NCBI GenBank assembly: GCA_025924755.1
Contig: JAICHT010000110.1
Coordinates: 1-10,541, forward strand
From: Chitinophagaceae bacterium
GTDB lineage: Bacteria; Bacteroidota; Bacteroidia; Chitinophagales; Chitinophagaceae
Length of the DNA: 10,541 nt
Reading direction: 5' to 3'
Under the pieces are notes generated by a model. It made no database searches. It had not been told where the DNA came from and was given only the letters and a program-made list of their open reading frames with translations. Below, piece by piece: positions 1 to 6,563 of this stretch (its first letter is position 1; every line of letters begins with the position of its first letter). A program made the translations under genes and the position numbers.

Positions 1-752
1 AAAACAACTTCACGGGTGCCAAGCCCACCACCAAGTGATATAGGAAGTACCGAAACCATAGCTGCTACCAAGAAAATGAAAATCCAATTTGCCTGGTGTG
101 AGAAAATGCCCAGACTTAATAAAATGCAATACAGGCAAACAACTTGTATTGCTTGTACGGCAAGGCCCCAAAAAAAGGTAGGGAAGAAGCCGGGTAAAAA
201 AACCGAAAAGAAGAATCGGATAAATAAGTAGAATACAAAAAAAGCTATAAAAGCTCCGGAAAGCAAAACAATATTCACCATCGGCTCTTTTACAACCAGA
301 ATGCCATATAAAGATAATATGATCACTAAAGCCATTAACCCGCTAAAGCGATCTAATAATACGGCAGAGGCTGTTTTTTTGTAAGGAGATTGATAGGTGC
401 GATTTAATAAAATTACTTTGTACGCATCACCACTAATAGCGCCAGGTAAAAAGAGATTATAAAACATTCCCAACCAGTACAACTTGAGATTTTTCCACTG
501 TGATAGATGAAGTTGTATATTTTTAAAATAAATATTTAACCGTATTGAAGAAAAAACTTTAGATAACATCAGTAGTGCAACAGCTGCTAATAAATACAAC
601 CAGTTTGCTTTAAGCAAAACTGTCCATATACGTCCAAAGTCTATTTTAGTAGATATATACCAAAAACACAAAACTGTAATCAGAATTTTGAGCAATAGAC
701 AGAGTATTTCACGGAGCCGTTTATTGGGAGATTCTCGAGCCTGTACATTCAT
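1..752 (-). CDS. Flippase-like integral membrane protein, UPF0104 / LPG synthase TM family (partial, 3' end outside window)
   Basis: The minus strand reads open from ATG at 752 to the window edge, giving 250 residues with no stop. The protein is strongly hydrophobic, with apparent membrane segments near residues 17-34, 51-66, 93-104, 138-154, 161-183, 194-217 and 222-240. Family-typical motifs are visible: FYNLFLPGAISGD at 97-109, a basic/ASAVLLDRFSGL block at 125-139, and SLGGGLGTRE at 239-248. These match the YbhN/AglD-like lysylphosphatidylglycerol synthase transmembrane family, whose members are proposed lipid or lipid-linked sugar translocases, or accessory proteins of lipid modification. 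The sequence alone does not reveal the substrate. Full members have roughly 300-350 residues, so about a quarter is missing here. The start at 752 gives a short polar N-terminus followed by a membrane segment; the frame stays open further upstream, so the start is not certain. It is divergent from the ribosomal operon and probably functionally unrelated to it. Confidence 0.88.
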   Translation of the reverse strand, partial: MNVQARESPNKRLREILCLLLKILITVLCFWYISTKIDFGRIWTVLLKANWLYLLAAVALLMLSKVFSSIRLNIYFKNIQLHLSQWKNLKLYWLGMFYNLFLPGAISGDAYKVILLNRTYQSPYKKTASAVLLDRFSGLMALVIILSLYGILVVKEPMVNIVLLSGAFIAFFVFYLFIRFFFSVFLPGFFPTFFWGLAVQAIQVVCLYCILLSLGIFSHQANWIFIFLVAAMVSVLPISLGGGLGTREVV

Positions 753-830
753 GCGGTTTATTTCAATATTGATACCCAGGCTGCAAATAACATTATTTAA
801 ACATTTATTTCTGAAAAAATACAGAAAAAC

Positions 831-862
831 TTTGTCACATAATGTAGAAGTATTTACCTTTG
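831..862 (+). promoter_or_regulatory. Bacteroidota-type promoter for the rpsJ operon
   Basis: A TTTG at 831-834 (-33 element) is followed after 20 nt by TACCTTTG at 855-862. The latter matches exactly the TAnnTTTG -7 consensus of the Bacteroidota primary sigma factor. Transcription would start near 868-870, leaving a leader of only about 23-25 nt before the rpsJ ATG at 893. The leader contains AAAGGA at 884-889, a weak SD placed rather close to the start. No comparable match is seen before any other gene here, so this is the likely main promoter of the operon. Confidence 0.85.
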
Positions 863-892
863 CACTCCCATTCGAAAAAGTGGAAAGGATTT

Positions 893-1198
893 ATGTCACA
901 ACGAATTAGAATTAAACTTCAGTCATACGATCACAATCTTGTTGATAAATCAGCCGAAAAGATAGTGAAGACTGTACGCAGTACGGGTGCGGTAGTTACG
1001 GGCCCGATTCCGTTACCTACCCGTAAAAAGATTTTTACTGTATTGCGTTCGCCGCACGTAAATAAAAAAAGCAGGGAGCAGTTTCAGTTGGCAACGCATA
1101 AGCGGTTGCTCGATATCTATACTTCTTCATCAAGAACGGTAGATGCTTTATCAAAGCTCGATCTGCCAAGTGGTGTTGAAGTTGAAATCAAAGCTTAA
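893..1198 (+). CDS. rpsJ: 30S ribosomal protein S10 (uS10)
   Basis: The 101-residue product is close to the family's usual 102-105. It binds 16S rRNA in the 30S head; in other bacteria it also acts as NusE in transcription antitermination. Recognisable blocks are RIRIKLQSYDHNLVD at 4-18, the long-loop sequence TGPIPLPTRK at 36-45, and the conserved SREQFQLATHKRLLDI at 60-75. The frame is open upstream to an ATG at 860, but that start would lie inside the -7 promoter element; the ATG at 893 gives the conserved MSQRIRIKL N-terminus and follows the predicted transcription start by about 25 nt. It is the first gene of the operon here, without fusA upstream, and is separated from rplC by an unusually long 274-nt spacer. 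Confidence 0.98.
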   Translation: MSQRIRIKLQSYDHNLVDKSAEKIVKTVRSTGAVVTGPIPLPTRKKIFTVLRSPHVNKKSREQFQLATHKRLLDIYTSSSRTVDALSKLDLPSGVEVEIKA

Positions 1199-1472
1199 AT
1201 GTTTTAGGATAATAGATTAGTAATTTTAGTTCTTATAAATTAATGCTCATCTCTCAATTGAAAGGTTCGCCGGACAAAAAAAGAGCTCTGAAATAAACGG
1301 CTACTAATTTAAAAATTAATAGCAAAACATATAAACAAGCCCTTCGAGGTTTGTTTGTTACCGGTACTTCCCCAGGCATAAAGCCGGATCGGGAAAAGGT
1401 CGGTAATAAACCAGGATTGAAGACCCAATGATGGTCTGTCTTGTATAACCTTGCGGGAAAAACCGTAAGAAA
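1199..1472 (+). promoter_or_regulatory. Long structured spacer / putative mRNA leader between rpsJ and rplC
   Basis: No supported gene lies in these 274 nt. The stretch can form a series of helices. Hairpin A is 1300-1309 with 1314-1323 (9 of 10 pairs, loop TAAA). Hairpin B1 is 1331-1341 with 1348-1358 (11 bp including two G-U, loop CTTCGA). Arm B2 is 1353-1363 with 1401-1411 (11 bp, one G-U), enclosing a smaller arm TTCCC 1368-1372 / GGGAA 1391-1395 and GGC/GCC. Hairpin C is AGACC 1421-1425 / GGTCT 1433-1437. Hairpin D is 1450-1456 with 1463-1469 (7 bp, one G-U, loop GAAAAA), ending 3 nt before the rplC ATG. B1 and B2 share 1353-1358 and cannot coexist. I infer a cis-regulatory leader, possibly for ribosomal protein autocontrol of rplC onward. 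The function is unproven. Confidence 0.55.
1450..1469 (+). promoter_or_regulatory. Hairpin abutting the rplC start codon
   Basis: CTTGCGG at 1450-1456 pairs with CCGTAAG at 1463-1469 through 7 pairs, one of them G-U, closing a GAAAAA loop. The stem ends 3 nt before the ATG at 1473, inside the area a starting ribosome would cover. If it forms it should influence rplC translation. It replaces any SD sequence, and none is visible here. Confidence 0.5.
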
Positions 1473-2090
1473 ATGAAAGGTATTATTGGAAAAAAAATTG
1501 GGATGACCAGCATCTTCGATCCAAGCGGTAAACAAACCGCCTGTACGATTATCGAAGCCGGCCCATGTGTAGTAACGCAGGTTAAAACACAGGAAACCGA
1601 TGGTTACACTGCCCTTCAGGTCGCTTTTGGCGATAAAAAAGAAAAACATACTTCCTTATCAGAAAAGGCACACTTCGCAAAAGCCAGCACTCCGGCTAAA
1701 AAGTATGTAAAGGAATTCAGAAACTCTTCTCTAGAAAAAAATATTGGCGATACTATTACAGTAGACATTTTTGCTGAAGGCGATAAAGTGGAAGTAGTAG
1801 GCACCACTAAAGGTAAAGGCTTTCAGGGTGTAGTAAAGCGCCATGGTTTTCATGGAGTTGGTGAAGCGTCCCACGGTCAGCACGATCGCCAGCGAGCACC
1901 AGGTTCTATTGGTGGTTCTTCTTATCCAAGCCGTGTGTTTAAGGGAATGCGTATGGCTGGTAGAATGGGAACCGATCGTGTAAAAATGAAAGGTTTAAAA
2001 GTAGTAAAGATTTTCGTTGAGAAAAATTACATATTAGTAAGTGGATCTGTCCCAGGCCACAATGGTTCAATCGTTTTAATCCAGAAGTAA
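1473..2090 (+). CDS. rplC: 50S ribosomal protein L3 (uL3)
   Basis: The product is 205 residues, the normal bacterial length. L3 binds near the 3' end of 23S rRNA early in assembly and sends a loop toward the peptidyl transferase centre. Diagnostic blocks are GIIGKKIGMTSIF at 3-15, GTTKGKGFQGVVKRHGF at 110-126 and the central extension from SHGQHDRQRAPGS (133-145) to RVFKGMRMAGRMG (154-166). E. coli carries a methylated Gln in the sequence SIGQN of this loop; here the aligned residue is Gly148, so a PrmB-type modification cannot occur at this position. This appears usual for Bacteroidota. The gene starts right after a hairpin and is nearly fused to rplD, with 1 nt between stop and next ATG, suggesting coupled translation. 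Confidence 0.98.
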   Translation: MKGIIGKKIGMTSIFDPSGKQTACTIIEAGPCVVTQVKTQETDGYTALQVAFGDKKEKHTSLSEKAHFAKASTPAKKYVKEFRNSSLEKNIGDTITVDIFAEGDKVEVVGTTKGKGFQGVVKRHGFHGVGEASHGQHDRQRAPGSIGGSSYPSRVFKGMRMAGRMGTDRVKMKGLKVVKIFVEKNYILVSGSVPGHNGSIVLIQK

Positions 2091-2091
2091 A

Positions 2092-2727
2092 ATGCAAGTA
2101 AAAGTATTAAACATACAAGGACAAGAAACAGGTAGAACTGTTGAGCTTCCTGAAGACATATTTGGCATTGAGCCAAATAACCATGCAGTATATTTAGCGG
2201 TGAAGCAATATCTGGCAGCACAACGCCAAGGCACGCATAAAGTTAAAACCCGTGCGGAAGTGCAAGGTGCAAGCAGAAAATTGCATAAGCAAAAAGGTAC
2301 CGGTGGTTCCCGTAAAGGAAATATTCGTAATCCTTTATATAAAGGTGGTGGTACTGTTTTTGGTCCAAAGCCGCATAAATATGATATTAAGCTGAACCGT
2401 AAAGTAAAAGACTTGGCTAAAATGTCAGCGCTTTCTTACAAGGCAAAGGAAAATGCTATTGTAGTGGTAGAAGATTTGAATTTTGATGCTCCAAAAACTA
2501 AAAACTTTATGGGCATGCTTAATGGTATCAAATCTGCTGATAAAAAAATCATGTTTGTCTTGCCGGAGTACAATGAAAATGTGCATCGTAGTCTTCGCAA
2601 TGTGCCTACTGTATTAGGAACATTACTAAGCGATATCAATACATATGATATTGTAAACAGCGAGATCATAGTATTAACAGAAAGTGCAGCGAAAATATTT
2701 AGCTCGAGCGAAGAAGTAGCCGCATAA
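2092..2727 (+). CDS. rplD: 50S ribosomal protein L4 (uL4)
   Basis: The 211-residue product matches family length (about 200-210). L4 binds 23S rRNA domain I, and its extended loop lines the nascent peptide exit tunnel; this loop is seen as the basic stretch at about 45-100, including KQKGTGGSRKGN (67-78), NPLYKGGGTVFGPKPHKY. The globular part follows from about 103, with VVVEDLNF around 124-131. The C-terminus carries a short acidic/alanine tail. In E. coli L4 is the autoregulator of the S10 operon, acting on the leader before S10; in this genome the only long structured leader in this operon lies before rplC, so L4 (or L3) would be the first candidate ligand. That is inference. The start lies 1 nt after the rplC stop. 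Confidence 0.98.
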   Translation: MQVKVLNIQGQETGRTVELPEDIFGIEPNNHAVYLAVKQYLAAQRQGTHKVKTRAEVQGASRKLHKQKGTGGSRKGNIRNPLYKGGGTVFGPKPHKYDIKLNRKVKDLAKMSALSYKAKENAIVVVEDLNFDAPKTKNFMGMLNGIKSADKKIMFVLPEYNENVHRSLRNVPTVLGTLLSDINTYDIVNSEIIVLTESAAKIFSSSEEVAA

Positions 2728-2755
2728 TTATAATAATTAAATAAATAACATTCAG

Positions 2756-3055
2756 ATGAGACCTTCTGAAGTATTGATAAAGCCGATATTAACTGAGAAA
2801 GCAAATGGACAGCAAGAAAAATTGCGCCGGTTTGCTTTTAAGGTTGCCAGAAAAGCAAATAAACTGGAGATTAAAAAAGCAGTACAGGACTTTTATGGCG
2901 TAAACGTAATTGATGTAAATACATCAGTTGTACCTGGTAAAGCTAAATCACGGTTTACTAAAAAAGGAGTAGTTAACGGACGTAAGCAAGCTTATAAAAA
3001 AGCTATGGTTACTGTAGCAGAGGGCGAAAGCATTGATTTATACAGCAATATTTAA
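2756..3055 (+). CDS. rplW: 50S ribosomal protein L23 (uL23)
   Basis: The 99-residue product has the normal length for L23, which sits at the exit of the peptide tunnel and is the docking site for trigger factor and signal recognition particle. Visible family features are the N-terminal LIKPILTEKA at 7-16, the central FAFKVARKANKLEIKKAVQDFYGV at about 26-49 (given here as FAFKVARKANK followed by a helix and the FYGV turn), and VVNGRKQAYKKAMVTV near 72-87, which forms the last strand. The exposed residues in the FYGV segment are where chaperone contact occurs in E. coli. The gene lies 28 nt after rplD in an A/T-only type spacer with no SD. Confidence 0.97.
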   Translation: MRPSEVLIKPILTEKANGQQEKLRRFAFKVARKANKLEIKKAVQDFYGVNVIDVNTSVVPGKAKSRFTKKGVVNGRKQAYKKAMVTVAEGESIDLYSNI

Positions 3056-3118
3056 TTGTTGTAAAATAATAAACGAATGGCTGCAACAGCCGCAAATGTT
3101 GATTAATAAAAAAGAACT

Positions 3119-3958
3119 ATGCCATTAAAGAAATACAAACCTATTACCGCTGGTACTCGTTGGAGAATAGGTAATGCATATGCAGAAGTTACCACTAACG
3201 AACCGGAAAAATCGTTGGTAGAAGTTAAAACACGTTCAGGTGGTCGTAATTCATCTGGCCGCCGAGCCATGCGTTATATTGGAGGCGGTCATAAAAAGAT
3301 GTATCGTATTATAGATTTCAAACGGGCTAAAAAAGATATTCCTGCCACAGTTTCTACTATCGAGTACGATCCGAATCGTTCTGCCTTTATTGCATTACTC
3401 ATATATGCGGATGGCGAAAAAAGATACATTATTGCTCCACAAGGTTTGCAAATAGGCGCTACTGTAGTAAGTGGTGATGCTGTAGCCCCAGAATTAGGCA
3501 ATGCTTTACAATTAAAGAACATGCCTTTAGGAACCGTAGTTCATAATATTGAAATGCAGCCAGGACAAGGTGGTAAAATTGCTCGAAGCGCCGGTTCTTC
3601 TGCACAGCTTTCTAACAAAGAAGCTAAATATGCAGTATTAAAAATGCCTAGTGGAGAGTTAAGAAAGGTGTTGATTAACTGCTACGCTACTGTAGGTATC
3701 GCATCTAATAGCGATCACCAGTTGCAATCAATGGGTAAAGCTGGCCGTAACCGTTGGAGAGGCATCAAACCTCGCAACCGCGGTGTAGCTATGAACCCAG
3801 TCGATCACCCAATGGGTGGCGGCGAAGGTAAAGCTTCCGGTGGTCAGCCCCGTTCAAGAACAGGTAAATGGTCTCGTGGTATGAAGACGCGTACCAAAGG
3901 AAAAGGAAGTGATAAATTGATTATTCAGCGTAAGAACGGTAGCAAATTAGCTAAATAG
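3119..3958 (+). CDS. rplB: 50S ribosomal protein L2 (uL2)
   Basis: The 279-residue product is slightly longer than the E. coli protein (273). L2 is a primary 23S rRNA binder needed for subunit joining and for peptidyl transferase centre structure. The OB-fold part contains GGRNSSGRRAMRYIGGGHK at 41-59 and YRIIDFKR at 62-69. The SH3-like part includes MPLGTVVHNIE (135-145) and PGQGGKIARSAGSSAQL (148-164). The C-terminal L2 signature NPVDHPMGGGEGK lies at 226-238, with His230 aligned to the E. coli His229 that is important for activity. The basic tail KTRTKGKGSDKLIIQRK closes the protein. It follows a 63-nt spacer holding a small GGCTG/CAGCC hairpin at 3079-3091; the A-rich sequence before the ATG has no SD. 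Confidence 0.98.
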   Translation: MPLKKYKPITAGTRWRIGNAYAEVTTNEPEKSLVEVKTRSGGRNSSGRRAMRYIGGGHKKMYRIIDFKRAKKDIPATVSTIEYDPNRSAFIALLIYADGEKRYIIAPQGLQIGATVVSGDAVAPELGNALQLKNMPLGTVVHNIEMQPGQGGKIARSAGSSAQLSNKEAKYAVLKMPSGELRKVLINCYATVGIASNSDHQLQSMGKAGRNRWRGIKPRNRGVAMNPVDHPMGGGEGKASGGQPRSRTGKWSRGMKTRTKGKGSDKLIIQRKNGSKLAK

Positions 3959-4005
3959 TCAAACAGCAACAGTAATAATATATAATCCTAAATCTAAAAA
4001 AGATT

Positions 4006-4278
4006 ATGGCTCGTTCGATAAAAAAAGGTCCTTACGTAGCAGCACATTTAGAAGGCAAGGTGTTAGCAATAAACGAAGGCAAATCTAAAAAAGGAGTAAT
4101 CAAAACATGGAGCCGTCGTTCAACTATTACTCCGGATTTTGTAGGGCACACTTTTGCAGTGCATAACGGAAATAAGTTTATTCCCGTGTATGTAACCGAA
4201 TTTATGGTAGGTCATAAATTAGGCGAATTTGCTCCTACAAGAAATTTTAAAGGTCACTCAAGTAAAAAAGTAGGTTAA
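4006..4278 (+). CDS. rpsS: 30S ribosomal protein S19 (uS19)
   Basis: The 90-residue product fits the family length of about 88-93. S19 binds 16S rRNA in the 30S head with S13 and contacts bridge B1a. The sequence opens with the nearly invariant MARSIKKGPYV, followed by KTWSRRSTITPDFVGHTFAVHNGNKF in pieces at about 34-59. It ends with the S19 signature: VGHKLGEFAPTRNFKGH at 69-85, then SSKK. All expected conserved positions are present. The gene lies 47 nt after rplB; the ATG is preceded by an A-rich stretch without SD. Confidence 0.98.
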   Translation: MARSIKKGPYVAAHLEGKVLAINEGKSKKGVIKTWSRRSTITPDFVGHTFAVHNGNKFIPVYVTEFMVGHKLGEFAPTRNFKGHSSKKVG

Positions 4279-4332
4279 TAAGAAAGGCACGTTAAGGACA
4301 ATCTTAATCTCTACCTTTTAAATAATTATAAA
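4279..4332 (+). promoter_or_regulatory. Two-helix spacer before rplV
   Basis: In this 54-nt spacer AAAGG at 4283-4287 can pair with CCTTT at 4314-4318, enclosing a second stem TTAAG 4292-4296 / CTTAA 4303-4307 with a six-base loop. Both stems are short and A/U-rich, so stability is modest. It may be a chance structure. Confidence 0.25.
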
Positions 4333-4671
4333 ATGGAAGCGGTAGCAAAACTTAGAAATTATCCGACATCACCCCGTAAAATGCGGCTTTTAGCTGACTT
4401 GATTCGTGGTATGAAAGTAGAAAAGGCATTGGCTGTATTAGAACATAATGCTAAACATCCTGCTGTGCCGATGAGAAAACTGGTTTTAAGTGCAATCAGC
4501 AACTGGAAACAAAAAAATGAAAATGGTGATGAAGGCCAGCTGGTAGTGAAAACTATTTTTGTGGATGGTGCCAGAACCTTAAAAAGAATGCGTCCTGCAC
4601 CACAAGGCCGCGGCTACCGTGTTCGTAAAAGAAGCAATCACGTAACTGTAGTTGTCGATTCAAAACAATAA
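4333..4671 (+). CDS. rplV: 50S ribosomal protein L22 (uL22)
   Basis: The 112-residue product matches E. coli L22 (110). It touches all 23S rRNA domains, and its beta-hairpin lines the exit tunnel near the macrolide-binding region. Family features: AKLRNYPTSPRKMRLLADLIRG in the first 26 residues, KALAVLEHNAKHPAVPMRKLVLSAI around 31-55, then the hairpin region TIFVDGARTLKRMRPAPQGRGYRVRKRSNH from about 74. The conserved hairpin tip RMRPAPQGRGYRVRKR is intact, with no deletion of the kind linked to macrolide resistance. The gene has a 54-nt spacer upstream and 28 nt downstream to rpsC. Confidence 0.98.
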   Translation: MEAVAKLRNYPTSPRKMRLLADLIRGMKVEKALAVLEHNAKHPAVPMRKLVLSAISNWKQKNENGDEGQLVVKTIFVDGARTLKRMRPAPQGRGYRVRKRSNHVTVVVDSKQ

Positions 4672-4699
4672 TTCACGTATTAAAGCATAACCAATAAAC

Positions 4700-5530
4700 A
4701 TGGGTCAAAAAGCAAATCCTATTGGTAACAGATTAGGAATTATCAGAGGTTGGGAATCCAACTGGTATGGTAATAAAAAAGACTTTGCACAAAAGCTGAT
4801 AGAAGATAATAAAATCAGAAACTATCTTAATGCCCGTATTAACAAAGGTGGGATTGCCAAGATTGTTATAGAAAGGACTTTAGGTAAGTTGATTGTAACG
4901 ATCCATACTTCTAAGCCAGGTATTATTATCGGTAAAGGTGGTAATGAAGTAGATCGTATTAAAGAAGAATTGAAGAAGCTTACAGGTAAAGATGATGTTC
5001 AGATTAATATCCTTGAAATACGCCGCCCTGAATTGGATGCTACTATTGTAGGAGATACGATAGCCCGTCAGATTGAGAATCGTATCAATTACAAAAGGGC
5101 TATTAAGATGGGGATCGCCTCAGCACTTCGTATGGGTGCGGAAGGTATCAAAGTAAAAGTAAGCGGTCGTCTTGGCGGTTCTGAAATTGCCCGTACTGAA
5201 GAAATTAAGCAGGGTCGTGTTCCTCTACATACTTTTCGTATGGATATTGATTACGCAAATGTTTTTGCGTTAACAGTTTACGGAAAAATCGGTATTAAGG
5301 TATGGATTTGTAAAGGTGAGGTTCTTGCTAAAAGAGATTTGAATCCAAACTTCATCGGTGGTAAAAGTGAGGTAAGCGACAGAAGAGAAAGAAGAGATGA
5401 ACGAGGTGGAGATTTTGGACGACGTGATGACCGTGGCGCCGACCGTAGAGGTGGTGGCGGTGGAAACTTTAACCGTGGCGGAGGAGCTGGTGGAAACAGG
5501 CAAGGTGGCCAGGGTGGTGGAAGAAGATAG
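4700..5530 (+). CDS. rpsC: 30S ribosomal protein S3 (uS3) with RGG-like C-terminal tail
   Basis: The 276-residue product is about 40 longer than E. coli S3 (233). S3 forms part of the mRNA entry channel. The N-terminal MGQKANPIGNRLG is conserved. A type II KH domain shows the GxxG loop GKGG at 78-81 within KPGIIIGKGGNEV. The C-terminal domain includes SGRLGGSEIAR (155-165) and GRVPLHTFRMDIDY (172-185). Lys132, Arg133 and Lys136 align with the E. coli R131/R132/K135 residues implicated in mRNA unwinding. From about residue 221 to the end the chain becomes low-complexity: a charged Arg/Asp/Glu segment (about 227-250) and then a Gly/Arg/Asn/Gln run to 276. This tail is presumably disordered; it has no counterpart in E. 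coli. DNA here is rich in GGN codons, which keeps long frames open on the opposite strand; these are not genes. Confidence 0.98.
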   Translation: MGQKANPIGNRLGIIRGWESNWYGNKKDFAQKLIEDNKIRNYLNARINKGGIAKIVIERTLGKLIVTIHTSKPGIIIGKGGNEVDRIKEELKKLTGKDDVQINILEIRRPELDATIVGDTIARQIENRINYKRAIKMGIASALRMGAEGIKVKVSGRLGGSEIARTEEIKQGRVPLHTFRMDIDYANVFALTVYGKIGIKVWICKGEVLAKRDLNPNFIGGKSEVSDRRERRDERGGDFGRRDDRGADRRGGGGGNFNRGGGAGGNRQGGQGGGRR

Positions 5531-5568
5531 TATTGCAATTAATTTTAGAATTATCAAATTGATATAAA

Positions 5569-5991
5569 ATGTTACAGCCGAAAAGAACAAAGCACAGGAA
5601 AATGCAAAAGGGTCGCATGAAGGGCGACGCCAAAAGAGGAGCTACTATATCCTTTGGGTCTTTTGCTTTGAAAGCTTTGGAATGTCATTGGATTACGGAT
5701 CGCCAGATTGAGGCAGCACGGCAGGCACTTACCCGCCATATGAAACGGGAAGGTAATGTATGGATCCGTATTTTTCCTGATAAGCCGATTACCCGCAAAC
5801 CAGCAGAAGTACGTATGGGTAAAGGTAAAGGTAATCTTGAGTTTTGGGCAGCCGTTGTAAAACCAGGACGCATCTTATTTGAACTGGATGGTGTAACTGA
5901 AGAAGTAGCAAAAGGTGCACTGGAACTTGCAGCCGGTAAATTGCCTATCCAAACTAAGTTTGTAAAGCGTCGTGATTTAGCGGAAGCCTAA
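5569..5991 (+). CDS. rplP: 50S ribosomal protein L16 (uL16)
   Basis: The 140-residue product fits the family (136-144). L16 is a late-assembling protein that helps position tRNA in the A site. Seen are the N-terminal MLQPKRTKHRKMQKGRMKG, the RNA-binding ITDRQIEAARQALTRHMKR at 42-60, WIRIFPDKPITRKPAEVRMG at 65-84 and GKGNLEFWAAVVKPG at 86-100. Arg82 aligns with E. coli Arg81, which can be hydroxylated by YcfD; whether it is modified here cannot be judged. The gene follows rpsC by 38 nt and precedes rpmC by 23 nt. Confidence 0.98.
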   Translation: MLQPKRTKHRKMQKGRMKGDAKRGATISFGSFALKALECHWITDRQIEAARQALTRHMKREGNVWIRIFPDKPITRKPAEVRMGKGKGNLEFWAAVVKPGRILFELDGVTEEVAKGALELAAGKLPIQTKFVKRRDLAEA

Positions 5992-6014
5992 TCATTCTAT
6001 TAAAACAGAATAAC

Positions 6015-6224
6015 ATGTCAAAAACAGTAGATTTCAATAAGAGTATTGAAAATTTAAGCGAAGAAGAATTACAGGCCCGCATTAATGAAGACGAGACCCG
6101 ATTGAAAAAGCTCGAATTCGGTCATGCTATTTCTCCATTGGAGAATCCAATGTCAATTCGCAATTTGCGTAAGGAAGTAGCCCGCTTAAAAACTCAATTA
6201 CGGAAAAAGCAATTAAGCGTTTAA
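6015..6224 (+). CDS. rpmC: 50S ribosomal protein L29 (uL29)
   Basis: The 69-residue product is within the L29 range (60-75). L29 is a helical hairpin close to the tunnel exit beside L23. The sequence shows SIENLSEEELQARINEDE, then KLEFGHAISPLENPMSIRNLRKEVARLKTQLRKKQ; the family signature around NPMSIRNLRKEVARLKT (44-60) is clear, and the two helices are rich in charged residues. It sits between rplP and rpsQ as in most bacteria, which supports the identification of such a short protein. Confidence 0.96.
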   Translation: MSKTVDFNKSIENLSEEELQARINEDETRLKKLEFGHAISPLENPMSIRNLRKEVARLKTQLRKKQLSV

Positions 6225-6302
6225 TATAGTTGTTAGCTTAGGTTTATAGCTCGTATTGCTGTTATAAATTAAAGCCATTAGCACCAGCTAAAACATAATC
6301 AA
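6225..6302 (+). promoter_or_regulatory. 78-nt spacer before rpsQ with nested complementary segments
   Basis: TTAGCT at 6233-6238 is complementary to AGCTAA at 6286-6291. Within it, TTTATAGC at 6243-6250 can pair with GCT 6258-6260 and ATAAA 6264-6268, leaving a 3-nt bulge. The ATG of rpsQ follows 11 nt after the outer helix. There is no SD and no promoter match. A regulatory role is possible but not shown. Confidence 0.25.
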
Positions 6303-6563
6303 ATGGATGAAATAAGAAATTTAAGGAAAATAAGAATTGGAGTGGTTACCAGCAACAAAATGACTAAAACCATTACAGTTGCAGTAGAACGAAAAGTAAA
6401 ACACCCCATCTATGGTAAGTTTGTAAAAAAGACTACCAAGTTTCATGCGCACGATGAGAAGAATGAGTGCAGTATTGGTGATATCGTTCGCATTATGGAA
6501 ACCCGTCCTTTAAGCAAGACAAAACGGTGGAGATTGGTAGAAGTTGTTGAAAAAGTGAAATAA
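6303..6563 (+). CDS. rpsQ: 30S ribosomal protein S17 (uS17)
   Basis: The 86-residue product matches the family (84-89). S17 is a primary binder of the 16S rRNA 5' domain with an OB fold. The sequence shows LRKIRIGVVTSNKMTKTITV at 7-26, ERKVKHPIYGKFVKKTTKFHAHDE at 29-52, and the signature GDIVRIMETRPLSKTKRWRLVEV at 59-81. The signature is complete. Its start gives a short acidic MDEIRN lead-in before the conserved core; no alternative ATG fits better. Spacers on both sides are long for this operon (78 and 114 nt). Confidence 0.98.
   Translation: MDEIRNLRKIRIGVVTSNKMTKTITVAVERKVKHPIYGKFVKKTTKFHAHDEKNECSIGDIVRIMETRPLSKTKRWRLVEVVEKVK

Noticed and set aside
16..231. Plus-strand frame opposite the flippase-like gene
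   Set aside because: The minus strand carries a continuous membrane protein with family motifs; the plus frame shows nothing recognisable.
688..909. 73-codon plus-strand frame before rpsJ
   Set aside because: It overlaps the flippase start, the rpsJ promoter and the rpsJ start; no domain and no SD.
1243..1296. 17-codon reading frame in the rpsJ-rplC leader (possible leader peptide)
   Set aside because: No SD, no codon bias pointing to attenuation, and an open frame of this size is expected by chance.
1446..1453. TAACCTTG, a near match to the Bacteroidota -7 element just before rplC
   Set aside because: One mismatch in the core TTTG and no TTTG at a suitable distance upstream; transcription would start inside the rplC start region.
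1254..1649. 131-codon minus-strand open frame over the rpsJ-rplC spacer and rplC
   Set aside because: It runs antisense through the conserved rplC start, has no recognisable domain, and is explained as a shadow frame.
5270..5590. Two long minus-strand frames opposite the rpsC 3' end
   Set aside because: They are produced by the GGN/CGN-rich codons of the S3 tail; their Ser/Thr- or Pro-rich translations are low-complexity artefacts.
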